This document shows, in pieces, positions 1 through 5,064 of a stretch of 7,025 nucleotides of DNA. How positions within the stretch are numbered: position 1 is the stretch's first letter; each line of letters opens with the position of its first letter. The notes below the pieces were generated by a model. It was not told the DNA's origin and searched no databases. It saw only the letters and a list, made by a program, of their open reading frames with translations. Source of the DNA: Pseudorhodobacter sp. (GTDB lineage Bacteria > Pseudomonadota > Alphaproteobacteria > Rhodobacterales > Rhodobacteraceae); the NCBI GenBank assembly GCA_014378345.1, contig JACMNW010000240.1, positions 1-7,025 on the forward strand, in the 5' to 3' direction. The position numbers and the translations under genes were made by a program.

Positions 1-848
1 ACCAGCGTGTGCATCTCGTCAATAAACAAGATCACTTCGCCACTGGCTGCGGTCACCTCGTTCAACACAGCCTTCAAACCCTCCTCAAATTCCCCGCGAT
101 ACTTCGCGCCCGCAATCAACGCGCCCATATCAAGCGCCATCAACCGCTTGTTGCGCAAACTTTCCGGCACATCGCCGTTCACAATGCGCAATGCCAGGCC
201 TTCGGCGATCGCCGTTTTACCAACGCCCGCCTCGCCGATTAAAACCGGATTGTTCTTGGTCCGCCTGCTCAAAACCTGCATCGTCCGCCTGATTTCCTCA
301 TCGCGTCCGATGATCGGGTCAATCTTGCCCGCCGCGGCGGCTTCGGTCAGATCGCGCGCATATTTCTTCAACGCGTCATAGCCCGCCTCGGCAGATGCCG
401 TGTCCGCCGTGCGCCCCTTACGAATATCATTGATCGCCGCATTTAGCTTCTGCGCCGATACGGCCCCCGCAACCAGCGCATCCTTGGCCTTCGATGCCAC
501 CATGCAAAGCGCCATTAAAATCCGCTCAACCGGCACAAAACTGTCGCCAGCCTTCTTGGCCACCTTCAACGCTTCGTCCAAAACCCGCACCAGCGCTGCA
601 TCCATAAACGGCTGCGCATCGCCCGTCACCTTTGGCAACTTGCCCAATTCAACATCAACCGCCTCCACCACGCGCGCAGGCTCGCCACCAGCACGCCGGA
701 TCAGGTTGGCGGCCAACCCTTGATCGTCATCCATCAAGGCTTTCAACAAATGCTCGGGCATCAGCCGCTGATGGCTTTCCCGCATCGCAATCGTCTGGCC
801 TGCATTCAAAAACCCGCGGCTGCGTTCCGTGAACTGCTCAAGGTCCAT
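1..848 (-). CDS. clpB: ATP-dependent chaperone ClpB, N-terminal part (cut by window edge)
   Basis: ClpB is a cytoplasmic hexameric AAA+ disaggregase that works with DnaK/DnaJ/GrpE to pull polypeptides out of heat-induced aggregates. The visible 282 codons start MDLEQFTERSRGFLNAGQ, a typical ClpB N-domain (about residues 1-145) with its internal repeat. NBD1 follows: a DPIIGRDEEIRR segment, Walker A GEAGVGKT at residues 205-212 (Lys211), the KYRGEFEEGLK pore-loop region, and Walker B ILFIDEMHTL ending at residue 282 (Asp277-Glu278), where the window stops. This spacing matches E. coli ClpB closely. Full ClpB has about 860-870 residues, so the middle domain and NBD2 lie outside. The ATG at 848 is supported by AAGGAG at 856-861, 7 nt upstream. 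The gene behind it on the same strand is separated by a terminator, so clpB probably has its own, likely heat-shock, promoter. ClpA and ClpC are less likely because the N-domain and NBD1 sequences fit ClpB. Confidence 0.97.
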   Translation of the reverse strand, partial: MDLEQFTERSRGFLNAGQTIAMRESHQRLMPEHLLKALMDDDQGLAANLIRRAGGEPARVVEAVDVELGKLPKVTGDAQPFMDAALVRVLDEALKVAKKAGDSFVPVERILMALCMVASKAKDALVAGAVSAQKLNAAINDIRKGRTADTASAEAGYDALKKYARDLTEAAAAGKIDPIIGRDEEIRRTMQVLSRRTKNNPVLIGEAGVGKTAIAEGLALRIVNGDVPESLRNKRLMALDMGALIAGAKYRGEFEEGLKAVLNEVTAASGEVILFIDEMHTL

Positions 849-919
849 GACCCAACTCCTTACGTTAGCACCGCACCCATGCGCCCATTATGGCACGCAA
901 AGCGTCCGGCCTGCTTGGC

Positions 920-948
920 ACATGGTAATCCTGAACCCGTGCCGCAAG
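920..948 (-). promoter_or_regulatory. Possible RpoH (sigma-32) heat-shock promoter of clpB
   Basis: Reading the minus strand, CTTGCGG (942-948) is followed after 16 nt by CCATGT (920-925). This resembles the sigma-32 pattern CTTGAAA / CCCCATNT; E. coli dnaK has nearly the same layout with a spacer one base shorter. It would give an untranslated leader of about 65 nt before the clpB ATG. clpB is a classic RpoH target, which supports the reading, but the -35 element matches only in its CTTG core, so this is a tentative assignment. Confidence 0.35.
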
Positions 949-1001
949 ATTGATCTAAATCAGAACCCAGTTCTTCCGACTTCTCTTTTGCACAAATACT
1001 C

Positions 1002-1042
1002 AAAAAAACCTGAGCCTCTTCGGGGAACCCGAAGGGGCGAGG
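1002..1042 (-). terminator. Rho-independent terminator after the PD40 gene
   Basis: On the minus strand a GC-rich stem is followed directly by seven T (plus-strand A run at 1002-1008). The inner stem CTTCGGG/CCCGAAG is perfect (1028-1034 with 1018-1024, 3-nt loop). It is extended outward by GCC/GGC and CCT/AGG with small internal mismatches. It lies 27 nt past the PD40 stop codon and upstream of clpB, so it should end the PD40 transcript and insulate clpB. Beyond the T run lies GAGTATTTGTGCAAAAGAGA, a tail I remember seeing after many Rhodobacterales terminators. Confidence 0.85.
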
Positions 1043-1068
1043 CAAAACCTTGCGCGCATGCGCTCCGC

Positions 1069-1899
1069 TTAATTACCGCCCTCATAGCGCACAAACGCAA
1101 ACGCACTGCCATCCGGGGCCCAATTCGGCACATTCATTGTGCCCTGCCCGCCCGTCAACCCGAACAACTGCCGCCGGTTGCCGCCGTCTGGATCCATCAC
1201 CCGGATCGCCACGTCCAAATCCTTTGGGTGGCCCTCGGTCCCCGGCGGATAGGCCAGATAGATCACGTGTTTGCCGTCCGGGCTGGGATGCGGAAACCAG
1301 TTCACATGATCATCGGCAAACAGCTTGCTTTGCGCCACACCATCCGCCTTCATCACCCAGATCTGCGCATGGCCACCCCGGTCACAATTATAATAAATCC
1401 GTGTCCCGTCCGCAGAATAATCCGGCCCGTCACAATGGCCCTCGCCCTGGGTCAACCGCACCTCCGCGCCGCCTTCCACCCCAATCGTATATACGTCAAT
1501 CACACGTGACCCGCCCCTGGCCGCAACATAGGCCAATCGCCCGCCATCCCGCGACCAGCCATGCCACCAACTTGGTGCATCCGGGCTGATAAGCCGTGGC
1601 TCACCCCCCGCCACATCAACCAAAAACATCTCCGATCCCCGCCCGCGATGATGCGATAGAACGATGATTTTGCCATCCGGCGAAATCCCATGATCATTGT
1701 TGCAACGGTCCGCAAACCCGGTGTCCACGGCCACCAACGCAGGCCTGTCCAGTGGCACCCAAAACAACCGCCCGCCACCGTTCACCAGCAGCCGCTTGCC
1801 GTCCGGGTGCCAATTCGGCGCTTCAATCACCTCGTCACTTTGCAAAACCACCCGCGCTGCACCCAGCGCCATATCCCAGATTTCCAACGATGACCGCAT
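1069..1899 (-). CDS. PD40 / TolB-like six-bladed beta-propeller protein
   Basis: A 276-residue protein built almost entirely of PD40 (WD40-like) repeats. The turn motif x-D-G recurs six times: HPDG (31-34), SPDG (73-76), SRDG (116-119), SADG (162-165), SPDG (206-209) and APDG (261-264). This suggests a complete six-bladed propeller. Between blades are NNDHG (67-71), WWHGW (111-115), HCDGPDY (155-161), NWFPH (200-204) and GGQGTMNVPNW (250-260). These fit a TolB-related family often annotated 'biopolymer transporter Tol', whose biochemical role is unknown to me. Unlike true periplasmic TolB there is no signal peptide and no TolB N-terminal domain, so it is probably cytoplasmic. The frame stays open to a TTG at 1962, but ATG 1899 is preferred: it has a GGGGGCGG stretch just upstream and leaves room for the divergent pyrF promoter. 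The family is well supported; the function is not known. Confidence 0.9.
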   Translation of the reverse strand: MRSSLEIWDMALGAARVVLQSDEVIEAPNWHPDGKRLLVNGGGRLFWVPLDRPALVAVDTGFADRCNNDHGISPDGKIIVLSHHRGRGSEMFLVDVAGGEPRLISPDAPSWWHGWSRDGGRLAYVAARGGSRVIDVYTIGVEGGAEVRLTQGEGHCDGPDYSADGTRIYYNCDRGGHAQIWVMKADGVAQSKLFADDHVNWFPHPSPDGKHVIYLAYPPGTEGHPKDLDVAIRVMDPDGGNRRQLFGLTGGQGTMNVPNWAPDGSAFAFVRYEGGN

Positions 1900-1926
1900 A
1901 TCCGCCCCCGAAACACTGCCCTGAAC

Positions 1927-1932
1927 TTGACA
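1927..1932 (+). promoter_or_regulatory. Candidate -35 box (TTGACA) for pyrF
   Basis: A perfect sigma-70 -35 hexamer TTGACA lies 47 nt before the pyrF start, inside the 80-bp divergent PD40-pyrF interval. The position 16-18 nt downstream (about 1949-1956, CCAAGAGG) is a poor -10 match, so only the -35 element is convincing. A promoter here would overlap the N-terminal extension of the longer PD40 reading frame, which is one reason to prefer that gene's shorter start. Confidence 0.3.
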
Positions 1933-1979
1933 GATCGCCCGCCGGGGACCAAGAGGCAGCAACCCGAAAAGGAAACACC

Positions 1980-2678
1980 ATGCCAGACGACCGCCTTATC
2001 GTGGCGCTAGACGTGCCAAATGTCGTGCAAGGGCTTGATCTTGTCCGCCGCATCGGGGACGCAGCATCCTTCTACAAAATCGGCCTCGGCATGCTCACAG
2101 GCGGCGGCTTTGCGTTGGCGAACGAGCTGAAACAAGAACAGGGCAAACGCGTGTTCCTTGATCTGAAACTGTTTGACATCGGTGCCACGATCGAGGCCGC
2201 CGTGCCCGGCATCGCCTCCTACGATCTCGATTTTCTCACCGTCCATGGCGACCCGCAAGTTGTTCGCGCCGCCCAGGAAGGCAAAGGCGGCTCTAACCTC
2301 AAAATCCTCGCTGTCACCATCCTGACCTCGCTCGACCGCGAAGACTTGGACGCCAACCTTATCCGCGCAGGCGACATTCACGATCTGACGGTCGAGCGCG
2401 CCCAACGCGCGCTTTTCGCCGGGGCCGATGGCGTTATTGCCAGCCCGCAAGAAGCAGCCGCAATCCGCGCCCTGCCCGAAGCGGAAGGCAAACTGATCGT
2501 CACCCCCGGCGTGCGCCCCGCCGGCACCGATCATGGCGACCAGAAACGGATCGAAACCCCAGCCCGTGCATTGGCCAACGGCGCCGATCACATCGTCGTT
2601 GGCCGCCCCATATGGAAGGCCCCCGACCCGAAGGCGGCGGCCCTTGCGATGCTAAGTGAACTGGACCTGCGCGGCTAA
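1980..2678 (+). CDS. pyrF: Orotidine 5'-phosphate decarboxylase
   Basis: PyrF catalyses the last step of de novo UMP synthesis, decarboxylating OMP to UMP in the cytoplasm as a TIM-barrel homodimer. The 232-residue length is normal for the short bacterial class. Visible active-site features are Lys33 (FYKIG), the signature Asp61-x-Lys63-x-x-Asp66-Ile67 (DLKLFDI) holding the catalytic Lys/Asp array, TVHGD at 87-91, the flexible phosphate-gripping loop PGVRP (Arg179), and VVGRPI (Gly208-Arg209) at the phosphate site. The frame is open upstream to 1752, but MPDDRLIVALD is the proper N-terminus: AAGGAA at 1969-1974 sits 5 nt before the ATG, and the upstream part overlaps the PD40 gene. It is transcribed away from PD40 and converges on the DUF892 gene with a 34-bp gap, so it probably forms a single-gene unit. 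No key residue is missing. Confidence 0.98.
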   Translation: MPDDRLIVALDVPNVVQGLDLVRRIGDAASFYKIGLGMLTGGGFALANELKQEQGKRVFLDLKLFDIGATIEAAVPGIASYDLDFLTVHGDPQVVRAAQEGKGGSNLKILAVTILTSLDREDLDANLIRAGDIHDLTVERAQRALFAGADGVIASPQEAAAIRALPEAEGKLIVTPGVRPAGTDHGDQKRIETPARALANGADHIVVGRPIWKAPDPKAAALAMLSELDLRG

Positions 2679-2712
2679 CCCGAAAACTCGTTAAATTCTT
2701 GGAACGCGCCGC

Positions 2713-3201
2713 TCAGGCGGCTTTTGCGGGCGCGATATTGACCGTCTTCACCGCCAACCCGGTCAAAGTTGCATTGGCCGCCTTTTCCTGATCCAGAATC
2801 TGCGATAGCAAATCATGCGCTTCTGCATGGCCCAACTCTTTCGCCCATTCACGCAGCGTGCCGTAGCGCGCAATCTCGTAATGCTCCACCGCCTGCGCAA
2901 TGCCGATCAAAGCAGCATCCAAGGCCAGACCGGTTGCTTCCTTCATCAACCCTTCGCCCTCTTTCAACAGCCCTTCAATCGCATCACATTTCTCACCCGC
3001 GGCTTTTTCACCAACCGACGCAAAAACCTTGTCCAGCATTTTGATCTGGCCACGAGTTTCGTCCAGATGATGTGTAAAGGCCGCCTTCAGATCCGCATTG
3101 CCCGCCGCCGTCGCCATTTTCGGCAAAGCTTTGGTCAAGGCGGTTTCGGCGTAATAGATATCTTTCAGCGTATGTTTGAAAATTTCTGATAGCGTTTTCA
3201 T
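2713..3201 (-). CDS. DUF892 (YciE/YciF) ferritin-like four-helix protein
   Basis: A 162-residue, almost fully helical protein beginning MKTLSEIFKHTLKDIYYAE, the characteristic N-terminus of the DUF892 / YciE-YciF family. Members form ferritin-like four-helix bundles and are commonly stress-induced; their exact activity is unsettled. Candidate carboxylate or histidine ligands recur with helical spacing: Glu19 (IYYAE), His45/Glu48 (HLDE), Glu106/His107/Glu109 (VEHYEIARYG) and Glu139 (ILDQEKAA). The start at 3201 is chosen over the in-frame ATG at 3249 because it matches the family N-terminus and has GGAG at 3208-3211 with a 6-nt gap. The C-terminus ends in a short Ala/Lys tail (APAKAA). It lies downstream of the Pro-rich membrane protein on the same strand and converges with pyrF. 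Metal binding is inferred from family structure. Confidence 0.93.
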   Translation of the reverse strand: MKTLSEIFKHTLKDIYYAETALTKALPKMATAAGNADLKAAFTHHLDETRGQIKMLDKVFASVGEKAAGEKCDAIEGLLKEGEGLMKEATGLALDAALIGIAQAVEHYEIARYGTLREWAKELGHAEAHDLLSQILDQEKAANATLTGLAVKTVNIAPAKAA

Positions 3202-3207
3202 AACGTT

Positions 3208-3211
3208 CTCC
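3208..3211 (-). promoter_or_regulatory. Ribosome binding site fixing the DUF892 start
   Basis: GGAG on the minus strand, 6 nt upstream of ATG 3201. It favours the 162-residue form over the 16-residue longer reading from 3249. Confidence 0.7.
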
Positions 3212-3221
3212 GTTCTTCTGT

Positions 3222-3269
3222 AAACCAAGCCCGTCTGCCATTCCGGCATTTGGGCGTTTCAAACCAAGC
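3222..3269. repeat. Nine-base direct repeat upstream of the DUF892 gene
   Basis: AAACCAAGC occurs at 3222-3230 and again at 3261-3269, start to start 39 bp apart, in the 74-bp gap between the Pro-rich and DUF892 genes. The second copy forms one arm of the hairpin at 3264-3287. The pair could be an operator or a remnant of duplication; nothing in the sequence decides. Confidence 0.4.
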
Positions 3270-3287
3270 AATTGTTCAATTACTTGG
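3264..3287 (-). terminator. Hairpin across the stop codon of the Pro-rich gene, possible terminator
   Basis: CCAAGYAATTG pairs with its complement over 11 positions (3264-3274 with 3277-3287, one G-T wobble, 2-nt centre). On the minus strand it is followed by only TTTGAAA, a weak U tract. The TGA stop of the Pro-rich gene (3276-3278) lies at the hairpin tip. It may attenuate read-through into the DUF892 gene or serve as a 3'-end stabiliser. Confidence 0.45.
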
Positions 3288-3689
3288 TGCCGGTGCTGGG
3301 GCCGGGGCTGGCGCTGATGGCACTTCCGGGGTGGGCGCTGGTGCCACTTCCGGGGCGGGCGCTGGCACCTCTTGCGGCACAGGCTCTGGCTGAACCATTG
3401 GCTCAGGCGTTGCAGGTGTATCCGGCACAACAGAAGGGGCGGCCGGATCTTGCGCAGGCTGCGTAGCAACAGGTGCCGCATCCGGCGCGGTTGCACCATT
3501 TTGCGACGCTGGCTCGTTGTCAAGAACGCCCCACGCCACAAGCGCCACTATGCCAACAACGGCAACGGCGCCCAAAGCGGGAACAATGCCCCACCCTGTT
3601 GGCGCTGGCGCCATTTGCCGTGGCGGCGTGTCAGGCAATGGTGTCGGGTGGATGTTTGGTCGCGGCGGTGTTTGAGAGTAGTCGGCCAT
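3276..3689 (-). CDS. Single-pass membrane protein with Pro/Ala-rich periplasmic tail
   Basis: A 137-residue protein I cannot assign to a named family. Residues 1-32 are polar and proline-rich (TPPRPNIHPTPLP), probably cytoplasmic. Residues 33-56 (GWGIVPALGAVAVVGIVALV and following) form one clear transmembrane helix. Residues 57-137 are Pro/Ala/Glu/Val-rich and low in complexity, with PEV recurring (PAPAPEV, APAPTPEV) and a final PSAPAPAPAPAPSN. The layout resembles a tethered periplasmic spacer, comparable in composition to the Pro-rich linkers of TonB, but no globular C-terminal domain follows. ATG 3689 is chosen over the upstream start at 3746 because AGGAG (3697-3701) lies 7 nt before it. 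Part of the tail is encoded by a 24-bp tandem duplication. It is 74 nt upstream of DUF892 on the same strand, so co-expression is possible. The reading frame is probably real; the function is unknown. Confidence 0.75.
   Translation of the reverse strand: MADYSQTPPRPNIHPTPLPDTPPRQMAPAPTGWGIVPALGAVAVVGIVALVAWGVLDNEPASQNGATAPDAAPVATQPAQDPAAPSVVPDTPATPEPMVQPEPVPQEVPAPAPEVAPAPTPEVPSAPAPAPAPAPSN
3321..3367. repeat. 24-bp tandem duplication inside the Pro-rich gene
   Basis: Two adjacent copies of a unit beginning CACTTCCGGGG (starting at 3321 and 3345) differ at few positions. The 24-bp period equals eight codons and yields the repeated PAPxPEV blocks of the periplasmic tail. The flanking sequence (3288-3320) is a more degenerate version of the same GC-rich repeat, so the tail probably grew by slippage. 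Confidence 0.8.
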
Positions 3690-3696
3690 GGGTCTT

Positions 3697-3701
3697 CTCC
3701 T
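3697..3701 (-). promoter_or_regulatory. Ribosome binding site fixing the Pro-rich protein start
   Basis: AGGAG (within GAGGAGAAG) on the minus strand, 7 nt before ATG 3689. It decides the start in favour of the MADYSQTPP form, without the 19 extra residues of the longer frame. Confidence 0.75.
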
Positions 3702-3877
3702 CATGATTGATGCAAGTGCAACCGCCAAGCCCCAACATGGTTCCACTCAAAGCCCCGACACAGGCGATTGCCCGCGCATCCCCATGGGCGCTTCCAATGG
3801 CGGCAACCACCCGCAACAGCACAGCCGCCCTGCAACCCGAAATTGCTTAAAACCCAATTTTAGGGCACCATCTGCCT

Positions 3878-4123
3878 ATGGCTAACAACCCTGTCGCCAA
3901 AGACAATGACGGAACAGACGATATCGCTAAGTCCTACCTTGGCCATCGGCGCTGCCTCGCCGTCTGCGGCGTGGTGCTGATTGGCAAGATCTACGCCGTC
4001 TGTCCCGTAATCAACCCCGTGGTCTGGCTGGACACCATCGCCATATTGGCCTTTTCCACCTCTTGGCTGGTCAAGGGCGATGCCATTCAGGGCGTGATCG
4101 GATTGGTCCGCAAGCGGCTATAG
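3878..4123 (+). CDS. Small putative membrane protein, two hydrophobic segments
   Basis: An 81-residue reading frame with a polar, acidic N-terminus (residues 1-20, KDNDGTDD) and two hydrophobic stretches: about 27-45 (LAVCGVVLIGKIYAVCPVI) and about 48-65 (VVWLDTIAILAFSTSWLV). It ends in a basic tail (GLVRKRL). Three cysteines (26, 30, 42) lie in or next to the first segment. I recognise no family. ATG 3878 is the only Met codon, and an in-frame TAA at 3848-3850 rules out a longer form. There is no good Shine-Dalgarno sequence (only TAGGG some 12 nt upstream), so translation may be weak or leaderless. It is divergent from the Pro-rich gene (188-bp gap) and convergent with the GNAT gene. In favour of a real gene are membrane-like composition without low-complexity character and no better frame opposite. 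Confidence 0.6.
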   Translation: MANNPVAKDNDGTDDIAKSYLGHRRCLAVCGVVLIGKIYAVCPVINPVVWLDTIAILAFSTSWLVKGDAIQGVIGLVRKRL

Positions 4124-4178
4124 CATTTCCAGCATAGGTGGATACCGGTTATGCGGTTCGGAAGTGCAACAAAACACA

Positions 4179-4219
4179 AGGTTAGATGAATTCGGGCGAT
4201 TTTGTGCCCGCCCAAACCT
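4179..4219. repeat. Nested inverted repeat between convergent genes
   Basis: In the 98-bp gap between the small membrane protein and the GNAT gene, CGGGC (4193-4197) can pair with GCCCG (4206-4210), and an outer AGGTT (4179-4183) with AACCT (4215-4219). Neither strand shows a proper T run after it, so it is at best a weak bidirectional terminator or a 3' stabilising fold. Confidence 0.3.
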
Positions 4220-4221
4220 AT

Positions 4222-4692
4222 CTAGGCCGCCGCCAAATCCTTGCTCATATAGACGGTAAATCCGTCCATAAACGGCTCGGTCCGGTCAATCTGAAAGCCC
4301 AGCGATTGGTACAGCCGCACGTTGCTTTCCATCAACTGCCCTGTCAGCAGGCATAGTCTGGGCAAGCGCAACGTTTTCGCCCGCGACACGGCATGGGCTA
4401 TCAAATGACGCCCCAAGCCGCGCTTCTGTTGGCTGGGGGCCACGGCGATGTTTTCGATAAACAGGTCATCCTGCCGAATGATCAGCTCAATTATCGCCAC
4501 CAGACTATCTTCAATATACAGCAATTCAATTTCATGGTCACGGACCGCCGCATCATAATCTGCCGTCATTGGCATCGGTTCGCGGCCAAAGACCGGTACC
4601 CATTTGGCATAAGAATCCCGTACCAACTGCCGGACGGCAGACGCGTCAGAAGATACTGCGCGCACAAGGCGCATATGCGTGGTGTTTTCCAT
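4222..4692 (-). CDS. GNAT family N-acetyltransferase
   Basis: Probable cytoplasmic acetyl-CoA-dependent N-acetyltransferase with unknown substrate. The 156-residue form covers one GNAT domain. Motif A is clear: beta-strand IENIAVAP (79-86) followed by the pyrophosphate-binding loop QQKRGLG (88-94, Q/RxxGxG/A pattern) and helix RHLIAHAVSRAK. The C-terminal motif B region is NVRLYQSLGFQ (124-134) with the usual Tyr128 and GF pair. An N-terminal segment, SYAKWVPVFGREPMPM (27-42), recurs in a proteobacterial GNAT subgroup that I recognise by sequence but cannot tie to a reaction. Start choice is uncertain: ATG 4692 has AGAAAG 5 nt upstream; ATG 4722 and GTG 4725 would add 10-11 residues with poorer sites; ATG 4674 is also possible. 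It converges with the small membrane protein and points away from the tRNA gene. Confidence 0.9.
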   Translation of the reverse strand: MENTTHMRLVRAVSSDASAVRQLVRDSYAKWVPVFGREPMPMTADYDAAVRDHEIELLYIEDSLVAIIELIIRQDDLFIENIAVAPSQQKRGLGRHLIAHAVSRAKTLRLPRLCLLTGQLMESNVRLYQSLGFQIDRTEPFMDGFTVYMSKDLAAA

Positions 4693-4759
4693 GTCAACTT
4701 TCTGATTTAACGTGCCAGACATCACTCAATCATAGATGCCAACCGGGCTGCAATGCCGC

Positions 4760-4788
4760 TTGCCACACGGCGTCCCGCCGACTATCCA
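4760..4788 (+). promoter_or_regulatory. Possible promoter of the tRNA-Arg gene
   Basis: TTGCCA (4760-4765) and TATCCA (4783-4788) are separated by 17 nt and lie 27 nt before the tRNA. The -10 match is poor; CGATAA at 4794-4799 is an alternative -10 without a clear -35. This is a positional guess only. Confidence 0.22.
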
Positions 4789-4815
4789 ATGGCCGATAAC
4801 TTGCCAAACATGCAA

Positions 4816-4891
4816 GGCTCCGTAGCTCAGGGGATAGAGCGGCCGCCTCCTAAGCGGCAGGTCGATGGTTCGAATCCATCCGGGGTCACCA
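4816..4891 (+). tRNA. tRNA-Arg, anticodon CCT
   Basis: A 76-nt cloverleaf including an encoded CCA end. Acceptor stem GGCTCCG pairs with CGGGGTC (two G-T wobbles), followed by discriminator A and CCA (4889-4891). The D arm is GCTC/GAGC. The anticodon stem GCCGC/GCGGC (4842-4846, 4854-4858) encloses loop CTCCTAA with anticodon CCT at 4849-4851. The T arm is GATGG-TTCGAAT-CCATC. It reads the rare arginine codon AGG. It is a single tRNA flanked by non-coding DNA on both sides. tRNA-Arg genes are common integration sites, but no integrase or duplicated 3' end is seen here. Confidence 0.97.
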
Positions 4892-4900
4892 TTTCTTTTG

Positions 4901-4944
4901 GCAGCACGTTATTGCGGAAAACTTGTTTTTGGCTGCTTCGTTTT
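4901..4944 (+). terminator. Weak candidate terminator downstream of tRNA-Arg
   Basis: GCAGC (4901-4905) can pair with GCTGC (4932-4936), and inside the long loop AAAAC can pair with GTTTT. TTCGTTTT (4937-4944) follows. It begins 9 nt after the CCA end, a sensible place to end the precursor, but the stem is short and the loop large. Confidence 0.3.
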
Positions 4945-5004
4945 CGCGAATGTTGCTTAAAACAATGCGCGGCAACTGATCTTGGTTAACCCTACCTTTG
5001 CGCT

Positions 5005-5043
5005 CCGTGCGTATGCACGGATAAAGCACGGGATAAGCACGGG
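5005..5043. repeat. Inverted repeat running into an 11-bp tandem repeat
   Basis: CCGTGC-GTAT-GCACGG (5005-5020) is a perfect 6-bp inverted repeat with a 4-nt centre. Its right arm starts a tandem series with an 11-bp period: GCACGGATAAA (5015-5025), GCACGGGATAA (5026-5036) and GCACGGG (5037-5043), about 2.6 copies. It lies in the non-coding gap between the tRNA and the end of ychF. One unit equals roughly one helical turn, as expected for a cooperative protein-binding site, but no function can be assigned. Confidence 0.75.
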
Positions 5044-5052
5044 TTGCAGTCC

Positions 5053-5062
5053 GCAAATTTGC
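5053..5062. repeat. Perfect 10-bp palindrome GCAAATTTGC
   Basis: A fully self-complementary decamer 9 bp after the tandem repeat in the tRNA-ychF gap. It may be a dimeric regulator site or chance; there is no gene start next to it on either strand. Confidence 0.4.
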
Positions 5063-5064
5063 AG

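Noticed and set aside
7..723. Open frames on the plus strand opposite clpB
   Set aside because: They are antisense to a clearly recognisable ClpB with intact Walker motifs; their translations are low-complexity Ser/Ala/Arg-rich and resemble no family.
829..1589. Long plus-strand frames (226 and 179 codons) across the PD40 gene
   Set aside because: They run antisense to six well-formed PD40 blades, have His/Arg/Pro-rich shadow composition and lack ribosome sites.
2007..2591. 194-codon minus-strand frame inside pyrF
   Set aside because: It is exactly antisense to a complete PyrF with all catalytic residues; its length reflects GC-rich codon bias.
2704..2725. GCCG-CTCAGG-CGGC-TTTT as a pyrF terminator
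   Set aside because: The 4-bp stem is weak and lies mostly in the C-terminal codons of the convergent DUF892 gene, where GC-rich Ala codons produce such pairings by chance.
3202..3275. General-stress (EcfG type, GGAAC-N-CGTT) promoter upstream of the DUF892 gene
   Set aside because: I looked for it because DUF892 genes are often stress-induced; GGAAT is present on the minus strand but no CGTT lies at the required distance.
3008..3541. 177-codon minus-strand frame spanning the DUF892 N-terminus and Pro-rich tail
   Set aside because: Overlaps two better supported genes in another frame on the same strand; Arg/Gln/Pro-rich, no ribosome site and no known domain.
3843..4963. Shared 11-mer TTGCTTAAAAC at 3843 and 4953
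   Set aside because: A few 11-base matches are expected by chance in a window of this size, and flanking bases do not extend the match beyond the AT-rich core.
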